Source: DAOTXN01 sp034435435 (lineage in GTDB: Bacteria > Chloroflexota > Anaerolineae > S140-20). From it: a stretch of DNA of 17,953 nucleotides. Below, one piece after another: positions 1 through 6,180 of this stretch. The stretch covers positions 1 through 17,953 of the forward strand of contig DAOTXN010000152.1 of assembly GCA_034435435.1 (NCBI GenBank), read 5' to 3'. A model generated the notes under the pieces. The model ran no database searches. It was given only the letters and a program-made list of their open reading frames with translations, and was not told the DNA's origin. The translations under genes and the position numbers were made by a program. The number at the start of each line of letters is the position of its first letter. Position 1 is the stretch's first letter.

Positions 1-149
1 TGTGCATCGCCACCCAAGCAGAAAGTAATGCGGGCTTGGCGTCGTAACGCATCTCGCTGTGTCGTTCATGATCCAACTACGTGAGGGCATTTTGTCACTC
101 GCACTAGGAATATGATCCTTGACAGACCACTAGGTCAGGAGATTTGCGA

Positions 150-189
150 TTGACAAATCTTGACAAACGTTGGCAAGTCGTGCTACATT
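150..189 (+). promoter_or_regulatory. Iterated TTGACAAA sites with promoter-like -10
   Basis: Three copies of a TTGACAAANN-type unit stand head to tail with an exact 10-bp period (150-159, 160-169, 170-179). The second contains TTGACA (160-165), followed after 18 bases by TACATT (184-189) with a TG one base upstream, which is a fair sigma-70 promoter. No gene follows directly: 190-365 has no supported CDS. It may be a protein-binding array, a promoter for an untranslated RNA, or a relic. Confidence 0.35.
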
Positions 190-365
190 CTCATCGCCAG
201 GGGACGAAATCCGGCCCTACGCCGTGCGACCCTTTGGCTGTGGCCGGGAGACCCTATGTCCCCCGACAATGACAAATCGCTTCTCTGTACGCGCAAGTTG
301 GCTTTACGTGCCGTGCGCCCGGTAACCGGGCCTGGCTACAGAGGAGTGATTTTTTGTCCGCAGCG

Positions 366-394
366 TTGACGCTTTCCTGTGGCGGTTGTATACT
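366..394 (+). promoter_or_regulatory. Sigma-70-type promoter of the toxin-antitoxin operon
   Basis: TTGACG (366-371), a 17-base spacer and TATACT (389-394) match the vegetative promoter consensus closely. It lies 30 bases before the antitoxin ATG and upstream of a strong AGGAGG (412-417). Confidence 0.7.
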
Positions 395-396
395 GT

Positions 397-410
397 ATGT
401 GAAAGCACAT
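397..410. promoter_or_regulatory. Possible autoregulatory operator of the toxin-antitoxin pair
   Basis: The inverted repeat ATGTG-AAAG-CACAT lies just downstream of the -10 box, over the expected transcription start and before the ribosome site. Antitoxins commonly repress their own operon from such a position. The arms are only 5 bp, so this is a candidate only. Confidence 0.35.
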
Positions 411-423
411 CAGGAGGCGCACG

Positions 424-666
424 ATGGCTCAAGTAGCCGAGTTGACCACCAATGACTTGCTCAAATTGCCCGCCGACGTTGCCACACGATTCCGACCTTT
501 GGATCGTTTTGTCGTCTGGGTGGAAGGGGACATGCTGCATCTCAAGCGCATCACCCCGCCGCCCGTGACCGAGCGCGTGGCCCAGGCCCCAGAGGGTGAA
601 CCACTCTCGCTGGACGAGATTAACGCTATCGTCCATCAAGTACGCCGACAGCGCCGGGCCAGTTGA
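424..666 (+). CDS. Antitoxin of a type II toxin-antitoxin pair
   Basis: This 80-residue protein is the likely antitoxin of the PIN toxin that follows three bases after its stop. The N-terminal half (LKLPADVATRFRPLDRFVVW) looks like a short beta-hairpin/AbrB-like DNA-binding segment; the C-terminal tail (about 58-80) is charged and helical and would wrap the toxin. The ATG at 424 has AGGAGG six bases upstream and a strong promoter before that, so the start is secure. The order antitoxin then toxin in a tight operon is the usual one. The AbrB-like assignment is a guess from sequence pattern; the pairing with the toxin is the stronger evidence. Confidence 0.75.
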   Translation: MAQVAELTTNDLLKLPADVATRFRPLDRFVVWVEGDMLHLKRITPPPVTERVAQAPEGEPLSLDEINAIVHQVRRQRRAS

Positions 667-669
667 GCC

Positions 670-1116
670 ATGCGGATCGTCATTGATACCAACATCTGGG
701 TGTCGGGTCTGTTGTGGCGCGGTTTGCCCTGGCGTTTGTTGCGTCTGGCCGAAGCGGGTGTGATTGAACTCTGTATGGCCGCCCCGATGTTGGACGAGTT
801 GGCAGAGGTGTTGCGCTATGAGCGATTGCAGCAGCGCCTGCGCCAGATAGAAAGCCATCCCGACGAGCTGGTCGCCTTTGCCTTGCATTGGGCGACCTTT
901 TTTGATGCGCCGCCGGCCGACCTGGAAGCCGCACCCCTGGTGGCTGCCGACCCGGATGACGACATTTTCTTGCATTGTGCAGTGACGGCGGGTGCAGCGT
1001 ATGTGGTCTCTGGCGACCATCACCTGTTGGCGTTGGGTCAATATGCCGACATCCCCATTGTGACGATTCACGACTTTTTTGCTCTGGCCTTTCCCCAGGA
1101 ATTGGAAACCGAGTGA
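670..1116 (+). CDS. PIN-domain toxin (COG1569-type ribonuclease)
   Basis: This 148-residue protein is a putative metal-dependent RNase toxin of the PIN family. It begins with the classic VIDTNIWVSGLLW strand and loop (Asp6), has an acidic residue in the LDELAEVL helix (Glu43), then the ADPDDDIFLHCAV motif (Asp96-98) and VSGDHHLL (Asp116). Together these give the four-acid PIN active site. Length is normal for the family and all expected acids are present, so it should be active. It is co-transcribed with the antitoxin upstream. Plausible roles are translation inhibition under stress or stabilisation of the locus; the RNA target cannot be read from sequence. Confidence 0.9.
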   Translation: MRIVIDTNIWVSGLLWRGLPWRLLRLAEAGVIELCMAAPMLDELAEVLRYERLQQRLRQIESHPDELVAFALHWATFFDAPPADLEAAPLVAADPDDDIFLHCAVTAGAAYVVSGDHHLLALGQYADIPIVTIHDFFALAFPQELETE

Positions 1117-1170
1117 CAGACTCGCTTCGCAAGCTCAGCGACGCCGGGGGGCAGGCTTGCCGGCGGCCCC

Positions 1171-1434
1171 TCAACTCTTTGGAAACCGAACCGTGATGTC
1201 TTTATAAAACTCCTGCGCCCAACGCTTGACTGTTGCAAAAATGTCATCCACCACCTTGTACTGCGCCGCCCGGCGCATCTCGAATTCCAGGACCGCGATG
1301 CGCGGTTCTGTGGGGACCATTCTGACGGAGACGGAATCCGCCGTCAGGGCCAGTTGCTCCCCCGCTGCCCGGAGTGCGGCTTGCACCTCCTGACGGGGAT
1401 GTGGAGCACACACGACTGTGACCTGCACACGCAT
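1171..1434 (-). CDS. Small conserved-looking hypothetical protein
   Basis: I do not recognise this 87-residue protein. It alternates predicted strands (MRVQVTVVCA; VSVRMVPTEPRIAVLEFEM) with helices (QEVQAALRAAGEQLAL; YKVVDDIFATVKRWAQEF), as in a small ferredoxin-like fold; it has no signal peptide or membrane segment. I chose the ATG at 1434 because AAAGGA lies a normal distance upstream; a GTG at 1452 would start inside the palindrome at 1449-1485. It converges with the PIN toxin gene and lies just downstream of the RAYT gene on the same strand. The palindrome occupies most of the space between them, so it may affect read-through into this gene. Confidence 0.6.
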   Translation of the reverse strand: MRVQVTVVCAPHPRQEVQAALRAAGEQLALTADSVSVRMVPTEPRIAVLEFEMRRAAQYKVVDDIFATVKRWAQEFYKDITVRFPKS

Positions 1435-1448
1435 CAGCGTTGTTCCTT

Positions 1449-1485
1449 TCACGTGCCCGTCACCTGCGAGGTGACGGGCACGTGA
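1449..1485. repeat. REP-like palindrome, family 1 (RAYT downstream copy)
   Basis: CACGTGCCCGTCACCT (1450-1465), a GCG loop, and its exact reverse complement (1469-1484), with one further T-A pair outside, make a perfect hairpin of 17 bp. It lies seven bases beyond the RAYT stop. It shares the GTGCCCG-T/G-CAC core with the copies at 2101, 2228, 5057 and 5186. Confidence 0.9.
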
Positions 1486-1491
1486 GGTACG

Positions 1492-2073
1492 TTATTCCAG
1501 CAAATAGTCTTCAATCCCTGTTGGCAGTCTGGTCGCTCCGCTCAAATAATCCAAGACAAATCGCTGATAGCTCCCCGCTTGCGGGAAATGCTCTTGCACA
1601 AAGACCCGATCTACCAGCTTGCCCTGGCGAGCGCCGATCCACTCCGGGTAGTTCGAGTAGGGCCACTGTTCCAGATCGGGGACCAGGCCATGTTTTACGG
1701 GGTTGGCGTGGATGTAGCGGCACAGGTGCAACAAATAGCCGTCCCTGTCTACGTGGATGGCTTTGAAGCGACCTTCAAAGAGCGTGCCGCTCGCGCCGTA
1801 GCGCTTGTTAAAGGCTTTAGTGTAGCTGTTGAACACTCTTTGAGGCAATAGCCCGGCCGGCTCCTGGCCATCCTGGCGCAGCAACAGGTGATAATGATTG
1901 GGCATCAGGCAGTAGGTGATGACAGCAACGTGGAGTGCGTCAGCGTGTTCTTTGATCCGGCGCAGCAGGAACACATAGTTTTCTTCTTCTCGAACGATGG
2001 GCCGGCGTCCGCTGCCCCGGTTGTAGATGTGATAGTATTGGTCGGCGGCAAATTGAATCCTTCGGTATGGCAT
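1492..2073 (-). CDS. REP-associated tyrosine transposase (RAYT, HUH nuclease)
   Basis: This 193-residue protein belongs to the Y1/TnpA_REP family, single-strand DNA nucleases thought to mobilise or process REP palindromes. The HUH motif is clear in CLMPNHYHLLL (His60, His62) and the catalytic tyrosine is expected at Tyr120 in RYIHANPVKHG. The QYYHIYNRG start and the GTLFEGRFKAIHV segment are typical. I chose the ATG at 2073, preceded by GGGAG; a GTG at 2097 would lie in a palindrome-like stretch. Perfect palindromes lie on both sides (1449-1485 and 2101-2133), the usual layout of a RAYT with its cognate REPs. All motifs are intact, so it may be active. Further copies of its palindrome lie in the neighbouring RM gene. 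Confidence 0.92.
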   Translation of the reverse strand: MPYRRIQFAADQYYHIYNRGSGRRPIVREEENYVFLLRRIKEHADALHVAVITYCLMPNHYHLLLRQDGQEPAGLLPQRVFNSYTKAFNKRYGASGTLFEGRFKAIHVDRDGYLLHLCRYIHANPVKHGLVPDLEQWPYSNYPEWIGARQGKLVDRVFVQEHFPQAGSYQRFVLDYLSGATRLPTGIEDYLLE

Positions 2074-2100
2074 GGCGCTCCCTTCACGTGCCCTCACGTC

Positions 2101-2133
2101 ACGTGCCCGTCACCTCGAAGGTGACGGGCACGT
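2101..2133. repeat. REP-like palindrome, family 1 (RAYT upstream copy; holds RM stop codon)
   Basis: ACGTGCCCGTCACCT (2101-2115), loop CGA, and its exact reverse complement (2119-2133) total 33 bp. It lies 28 bases upstream of the RAYT start. A partial copy (CACGTGCC, then CTCACG) stands just beside it at 2085-2098. The last codons of the RM reading frame, including its TGA at 2110-2112, lie inside this element. Confidence 0.9.
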
Positions 2134-2595
2134 AGCTTCAACCAGCGCGATCTCTTGCTCGGTCAACCCGTACACCTCATACACCAACCGGTTCAACTCC
2201 CCCTCCCACTCCGAGGTGACCGAGGCCCCCGGCACTTTAGAAGTGCCGGGCACCTGGTGCGCGTCCAGCAACTTGCGCACCAGCGCCTCGACGGCGGTAC
2301 GTTTGGCTTTCGAGGCGTCGGGAACGGGAATCTGGCCGACGCAGATGGTTCGAAACTCCATATACCCTTGCTGCACGGACGGCGCTAACTGCCGCAGGAC
2401 AAAATCAACCACTTGAGAATTTAACAAGCCCAATAGAAACAACGACGCCTCTGGGATGATGTAGGTCTTGTCATTGCTCAAGGCCCCGCTATCCTCATAA
2501 GCAAAGTTGGGTTCTATGTTGAAATGCGGATAGATAATCTTGGGTTTGTCAAACCCTTCTACGTATGCGCCGCGTAGCGACTCAGAGTGTACCAC
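2110..2595 (-). CDS. RM enzyme, C-terminal part after a frameshift
   Basis: This is the continuation of the Eco57I-like gene in another frame. After the shift it reads VEGFDKPKIIYPHFNIEPNF and FLLGLLNSQVVDFVLRQLAP, the usual end of the TaqI-like C-terminal specificity domain, then a helical tail (ELNRLVYEVYGLTEQEIALVE) found at the end of such enzymes. No plausible independent start or ribosome site exists, so it is a broken piece of one gene, not a separate gene. A family-1 palindrome (2228-2250) is translated in frame as QVPGTSKVPGA, and a second one (2101-2133) supplies the last residues TCPSPSR and the stop. The preserved sequence suggests the frameshift is recent or a sequencing error. 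Confidence 0.7.
   Translation of the reverse strand: MVHSESLRGAYVEGFDKPKIIYPHFNIEPNFAYEDSGALSNDKTYIIPEASLFLLGLLNSQVVDFVLRQLAPSVQQGYMEFRTICVGQIPVPDASKAKRTAVEALVRKLLDAHQVPGTSKVPGASVTSEWEGELNRLVYEVYGLTEQEIALVEATCPSPSR
2228..2250. repeat. REP-like palindrome, family 1, in RM C-terminal coding region
   Basis: CCCGGCACTT, loop TAG, AAGTGCCGGG gives a perfect 10-bp stem. The flanks (GGCC before, CACC after) match the longer copies with two mismatches, so this is a partly decayed copy. It is translated on the minus strand as VPGTSKVPG in the same frame as the copies at 5057 and 5186. Confidence 0.85.
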
Positions 2596-5500
2596 GGGAA
2601 TCTGCCGTCTCTAACTTCAGGCCGACGTGACAATTGAATCTGATACTGCTTGAGATAGCTGTAGATAGCTGGGTAATCTTGAACCGGAAGCTCCCACGGC
2701 ACATAAATCAGGTATAGTCCAGACCACTTTACTCGCCATCGTTTCAAGTCCCGCCCCCGCAGCCAGGGTTTGATGATCTCGGCGCTGCGCGGATCTTTGG
2801 CCACCAGCCGGTCGCGCGTGGCCTGGTCAATCACAAAAGCCTCGTTCAGGCCAGTCACGACGCCCCGGTAGAATTTCCCCCCCACATACTCTCCCAACGA
2901 TATTCCGCTGCGCCGCAGTTTCTCCAGCAGCGCCCGCACCTCGGGTCGCACCAACGCCCACCCTTCCAGGCGCAGGCTGGCCTGGGGCTGTAGCCAGGCC
3001 TCTGCTTTAACCGTCTCGGCCAGCCGACCCACCACCGCCATGTCGTCCACGCTCAACGCCTGCAAGGTGTGCCCCTCGGTCGGGGCGCGCTTGCGCAACA
3101 CCAGCACGGTCGGATAGGTCGTGGCCTCGAACACGGGCAGGTCGCCGAAATCAATCACCGTGCGCAGCGTCACCTCCTGCCCCAACAGGCGGCGCAGGGT
3201 CTGCCCATAACCCGCCCGCATGAACTTGTTGCTACTGATGTACACCAACGCCCCGTCCTCGCGCAGTTGGCGCAGGCCCTGGGCGTAAAAATACACGTAA
3301 ATGTCGGCCACGCCGTGGTAGACCTGGGGAAACACGCGCTGTAGACCGGCCTTGAGGTGGGTGATTTTTTCCTGGCGCACGTAAGGCGGGTTGGCGATCA
3401 GCACGTCGAACCCGCCCTTGTGCTGAAACACCTCGGCAAAGTCCACCCGCCACAGGAACGTGGGGTGCTGCGGGTCGCCCAGCAGTTGGCGGCGCAATTG
3501 CTCGGCGCTCAAGCCTTTGGCATCCCCCTGGCGCTCCAGTTGCGCCAGCCGGCGGCGCGCCGCTTCCACCCGCGCCTTCAGCTCGTCGTATTCGCGCTGC
3601 CGCGCCTCCAACGCCTCGCGCTCGCGGCGTTCCTGCGCCGTCTCCCCGCCCAGCAGCGAGGGCTGGTAAGCGCCCAGCCGCTCCCGCTGCGCCTCCACCA
3701 GCCGCCCGGCCAGCGCCGTCTGCAGCCCCAGAATGCGCAACTCGCGCCGGCGCTTTTCTCCGCTGTCGGCCAGCGTAAAATAGGCCGCCTTTTCTTTCTG
3801 CAGGTCGTCAATCAGGTCCAGCGTCTGTGCGTCGCGGGCCAAGACGTCCAGTTGCACCACCTGGCCGAACAGCCGCTCCAACAAGCTATCGCCCTGGCGC
3901 ACCTGGTAGGCCAGGTTGGGCAGGGCCGGCGCCTGTGTCACCGCCCGCTCAAAGGGCACATTTTCGGGCAGCTCGTAATCCACCACCAGGCTCAGCCACA
4001 GGCGCAGCTCGCAAATCTGCACCGCCTGGGCCTGGATGTCCACCCCGTACAAGCAGCGCTCGATCACCTGTTTTTTCAGATCGTAGGCATAGTTGCGCCG
4101 GGCCAGCGTCGCGTCGCCGCCCAAGCGCCAATCCAATAGCCCCACCCCCCACGTAATGGCCTGCAACAGCCCCATCAAAAACGCCCCAGAGCCTACCGCT
4201 GGGTCGCAAGCGCGCACGTCCAGCAACAACGCCTTGAGCGCCTGGGCCTCGGCCGGGGAAAAGGCCTCGCGCAGCCAGGCCCGCTCCGCATCGCTCAACC
4301 GGTCGGCCGGCCCTACGGGGTCCAGCAGCCGGGCCACTCGCTCGCGCTCGACGCCGCTTTCCCCGCTCAGGTACTCGGTCAGCGCCTCGCGGCACATAAA
4401 GGCCACCACCGGGCGCGGCGTATAATACGAGCCGGTGGCCTTGCGCAGGTCCACCTCGGGGTCGTGCTCCCGCTCCAGCACCAGGCTCTCGAAAATTTTG
4501 CCCAGCATCTCCGGGTCAATCGCCACCTCCTGATCCAGGGGCGTGTCCTCGCTGATCGTAAAGTTGTAATGCTCCAGCAACTCCTCGAACAGCGCCCGGA
4601 AAGTGCGGTTGCTCACCGGCAGGCGGGCCTGGTTCGCCGCCAGGCCGCCGCTGGCCAGGCCCAGCTCGAACAACCCGCCGTTGAGAAAGGGCACTGCGCC
4701 CAATTGCCCGGCCAGGTCGCGGTTGGTCTCCCGGTCCGAGAGGGCCAGGAACAGCGGGTAAACCACCTGGCCGTAATAACTGGTCTCGCCGGGCCGGTCG
4801 GCGTGGCCGCCCACGAAACGGTTGTACAGATAATCGGGGTCCTGGGCCAGCCAGCCCTTCTTTTGGATGAAATACAGAAACAACAGCCGGTCCAGCAACA
4901 TCTGGGCGTGCTCGTCGGCGGCGTCCGCCAACCCAGGGAGCGCCGTGATCTCGTCGCGCACCCGGTAAAACAACCGCGCAAAGCGTTCAAAAAAGCCCTT
5001 GGTCACCGCCTCGACGTCGAACGCCTCGTCGTGGCGCTGCTGAATCGCCAGGGGGGAGATGCCCGTCACTTCCAAAGTGACGGGCATCTGAGCCACATCA
5101 AGCATCGCCACCCGCTCCGAGGCCGTGCGCAGCCGCTCGTAAGGGCCGACGGCGATGCGCCGGAACAGGCGGCGCGACGTGCCCGAGGTGCCCGGCACTT
5201 CCAAAGTGCCGGGCACCTTTTCCAGCTTGACATTGACCAGGTGCCAGTGCTTTTCGGCGGCGTCGCTGAACACGAACAGCGCATAGGGATGGTTCTTGAG
5301 CAGCTCGGTCACGGCCAGCCGCTCGGCCGTCAGCGAAAGCGGAAACGCCCGGCCGGCCTGTTCCTCGGTCAGCGGGGCGTAGATGATTTGAAAGTCGCCA
5401 AACTGCGATGCGTGGCGCGCCAGGATGCGCGGATCGTCGGCCAGGGCCTCGCGCACCCGATCCGGCCAGTCGCGGCGTGAGAGCGGTTCGTTGGTCCGGT

Positions 5501-5603
5501 CGTAATTCAGCTCGGTCCAAAAGAGCTTTTTGGCTGCCGCCATCCCTTGCGCGGGCATTGCCTTCAGCAGGTCGTAGATACGTTGTCGGTCGCCAGCGCT
5601 CAT
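2559..5603 (-). CDS. Eco57I/type IIG-like restriction-modification enzyme, main part (frameshifted)
   Basis: This 1014-residue reading frame encodes an N6-adenine DNA methyltransferase of the Eco57I type, probably a single-chain restriction-modification enzyme. AdoMet motif I is CDPAVGSGAFLMGLL (Asp467 onward) and catalytic motif IV is IANPPYVRQEK (Asn738-Tyr741). A long charged coiled coil (about 600-690) lies between them, and a TaqI-like target recognition domain starts near 870. A conserved helical region (about 215-260, LLDRLLFLYFIQKKGWL) precedes the methylase; I cannot point to a sure nuclease motif. The ATG at 5603 has GGAG upstream and a promoter at 5708-5737. It ends at a premature TAG (2559); the rest follows at 2110-2595. 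Two palindromes are translated in frame (residues 129-139 and 172-182). No partner genes of BREX or DISARM are nearby. Confidence 0.85.
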   Translation of the reverse strand: MSAGDRQRIYDLLKAMPAQGMAAAKKLFWTELNYDRTNEPLSRRDWPDRVREALADDPRILARHASQFGDFQIIYAPLTEEQAGRAFPLSLTAERLAVTELLKNHPYALFVFSDAAEKHWHLVNVKLEKVPGTLEVPGTSGTSRRLFRRIAVGPYERLRTASERVAMLDVAQMPVTLEVTGISPLAIQQRHDEAFDVEAVTKGFFERFARLFYRVRDEITALPGLADAADEHAQMLLDRLLFLYFIQKKGWLAQDPDYLYNRFVGGHADRPGETSYYGQVVYPLFLALSDRETNRDLAGQLGAVPFLNGGLFELGLASGGLAANQARLPVSNRTFRALFEELLEHYNFTISEDTPLDQEVAIDPEMLGKIFESLVLEREHDPEVDLRKATGSYYTPRPVVAFMCREALTEYLSGESGVERERVARLLDPVGPADRLSDAERAWLREAFSPAEAQALKALLLDVRACDPAVGSGAFLMGLLQAITWGVGLLDWRLGGDATLARRNYAYDLKKQVIERCLYGVDIQAQAVQICELRLWLSLVVDYELPENVPFERAVTQAPALPNLAYQVRQGDSLLERLFGQVVQLDVLARDAQTLDLIDDLQKEKAAYFTLADSGEKRRRELRILGLQTALAGRLVEAQRERLGAYQPSLLGGETAQERREREALEARQREYDELKARVEAARRRLAQLERQGDAKGLSAEQLRRQLLGDPQHPTFLWRVDFAEVFQHKGGFDVLIANPPYVRQEKITHLKAGLQRVFPQVYHGVADIYVYFYAQGLRQLREDGALVYISSNKFMRAGYGQTLRRLLGQEVTLRTVIDFGDLPVFEATTYPTVLVLRKRAPTEGHTLQALSVDDMAVVGRLAETVKAEAWLQPQASLRLEGWALVRPEVRALLEKLRRSGISLGEYVGGKFYRGVVTGLNEAFVIDQATRDRLVAKDPRSAEIIKPWLRGRDLKRWRVKWSGLYLIYVPWELPVQDYPAIYSYLKQYQIQLSRRPEVRDGRFPWYTLSRYAAHT
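5057..5089. repeat. REP-like palindrome, family 1, in frame in the RM gene
   Basis: AGATGCCCGTCACTT (5057-5071), loop CCA, and the exact reverse complement (5075-5089) make 33 bp. On the minus strand it is translated MPVTLEVTGIS, an apparent insert between the conserved stretches ending LDVAQ and starting SPLAIQQRHDEAFD. Confidence 0.9.
5186..5218. repeat. REP-like palindrome, family 1, in frame in the RM gene
   Basis: AGGTGCCCGGCACTT (5186-5200), loop CCA, and the exact reverse complement (5204-5218) make 33 bp. It is translated KVPGTLEVPGTS, between LVNVKLE and SRRLFRRIAVG. It has the same loop and length as the copy 97 bp away but differs at paired positions in both arms. Confidence 0.9.
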
Positions 5604-5707
5604 TTATCCGATCTCCAATATCCAATCCCCCCAAAAAAGCCCGCCCAGGTTGACGCCCGGCGAGCTGAGGTTGTCCGATGGCCGGTGGTTTCATTCGGTT
5701 TGCGTCG

Positions 5708-5737
5708 ATTATACTACAGCGGCTCGCTGTGAGACAA
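5708..5737 (-). promoter_or_regulatory. Promoter of the RM gene
   Basis: On the minus strand TTGTCT (5737-5732), an 18-base spacer and a perfect TATAAT (5713-5708) lie about 105 bases before the ATG at 5603. The leader has no clear hairpin. Confidence 0.55.
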
Positions 5738-5766
5738 GCGCACGACGCACCAGGATTTCCAGAGTC

Positions 5767-6054
5767 CTATTCCGTGAACTCCGATCCAATTTCCGGCGGC
5801 AGATTCAGTTCATCGTCTAAAAGCACATCAGTGGAGATACCCGCGAAACGAGCGTAAGCTAATACAATCGGCAAAGGTGGCATCCGCCTACTGGTTTCCC
5901 ACTCAGAAACCCGTGAACGGCGTCCTTCTTCGCGCCGCCCAAGTTCCGCGGCCATTTGGTCTGCTGATAGTCCTGCACGCTGGCGAATGGTGCGAAGCTT
6001 TTCACCCAAACGCTCGATTTTCAACTCATCGGGAACCGGGAGTTTTTGAGGCAT
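5767..6054 (-). CDS. XRE-family helix-turn-helix regulator
   Basis: This 95-residue cytoplasmic DNA-binding protein has the five-helix Cro/CI fold: LGEKLRTIRQRAGLSADQMAAELG, then RRSRVSEWETSRRMPPLPIVLAYARFAGISTDVLL. The recognition helix is the region around SRVSEWE. The open frame extends further upstream, but that part is not protein-like and holds the operator, so I chose the ATG at 6054; its ribosome site is weak. A perfect 9-bp inverted repeat lies at 6085-6104, 31-50 bases before the start, where an autoregulator would bind. It has no enzymatic or sensor domain. It might be a regulator for the adjacent RM gene (a C-protein-like role) or a lone regulator; it is separated from the RM gene by a 163-bp gap that holds the RM promoter. 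Confidence 0.85.
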   Translation of the reverse strand: MPQKLPVPDELKIERLGEKLRTIRQRAGLSADQMAAELGRREEGRRSRVSEWETSRRMPPLPIVLAYARFAGISTDVLLDDELNLPPEIGSEFTE

Positions 6055-6084
6055 TTGACCGGCGCGGTACACTGTGTTATAATA

Positions 6085-6104
6085 TTGAACGCAGGTGCGT
6101 TCAA
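6085..6104. promoter_or_regulatory. Palindromic operator upstream of the XRE gene
   Basis: TTGAACGCA-GG-TGCGTTCAA is a perfect 9-bp inverted repeat with a 2-base centre, typical of dimeric XRE operators. It is bordered by an AT-rich stretch (6077-6085) carrying -10-like sequences on both strands (TATAAT on plus at 6078-6083), so bound protein could block transcription in either direction. Confidence 0.6.
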
Positions 6105-6153
6105 ACGCTCTGCACTGTGGGAGCGCCGAACCAGACCAAACGCACAGGAGAGC

Positions 6154-6179
6154 ACCGCATCCGATAAAAAAGATGCGGT
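6154..6179. other. Hairpin with A-rich loop at a gene-remnant edge
   Basis: ACCGCATC (6154-6161) and GATGCGGT (6172-6179) pair perfectly around a ten-base loop rich in A. There is no T-tract after the stem on either strand, so it is not a standard terminator. It sits where the plausible coding sequence of the neighbouring remnant stops. Confidence 0.35.
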
Positions 6180-6180
6180 C

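Larger units (their letters stand above)
1..423. other. Non-coding stretch before the toxin-antitoxin operon
   Basis: I see no convincing gene here; short open frames have no ribosome site and no recognisable protein. Visible structure: three 10-bp direct repeats at 150-179 (TTGACAAATC, TTGACAAACG, TTGGCAAGTC), a fourth TGACAAATC at 270-278, a 15-bp palindrome GCCCGGT-A-ACCGGGC at 317-331, and the promoter of the following operon at 366-394. A fragment of a gene could run off the left edge, but nothing supports one. Confidence 0.5.

Noticed and set aside
304..1071. Long minus-strand frame opposite the toxin-antitoxin operon
   Set aside because: His/Gln/Arg-rich shadow of the PIN and antitoxin genes, with no domain and no ribosome site.
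1142..1165. CGCCGG...CCGGCG stem between the convergent PIN and hypothetical genes as a terminator
   Set aside because: There is no T-tract on either strand and the 12-base loop is not tight; GC-rich chance pairing is likely.
2559..2595. Programmed -1 frameshift in the RM gene
   Set aside because: No slippery heptamer or downstream pseudoknot is visible, and this family is not known to use recoding; mutation or sequencing error is simpler.
4464..5480. Long open frame on the plus strand (338 codons) opposite the RM gene
   Set aside because: It is a high-GC shadow: low-complexity Gln/Arg/Leu/Ala composition and no ribosome site, while the minus strand has clear methylase motifs.
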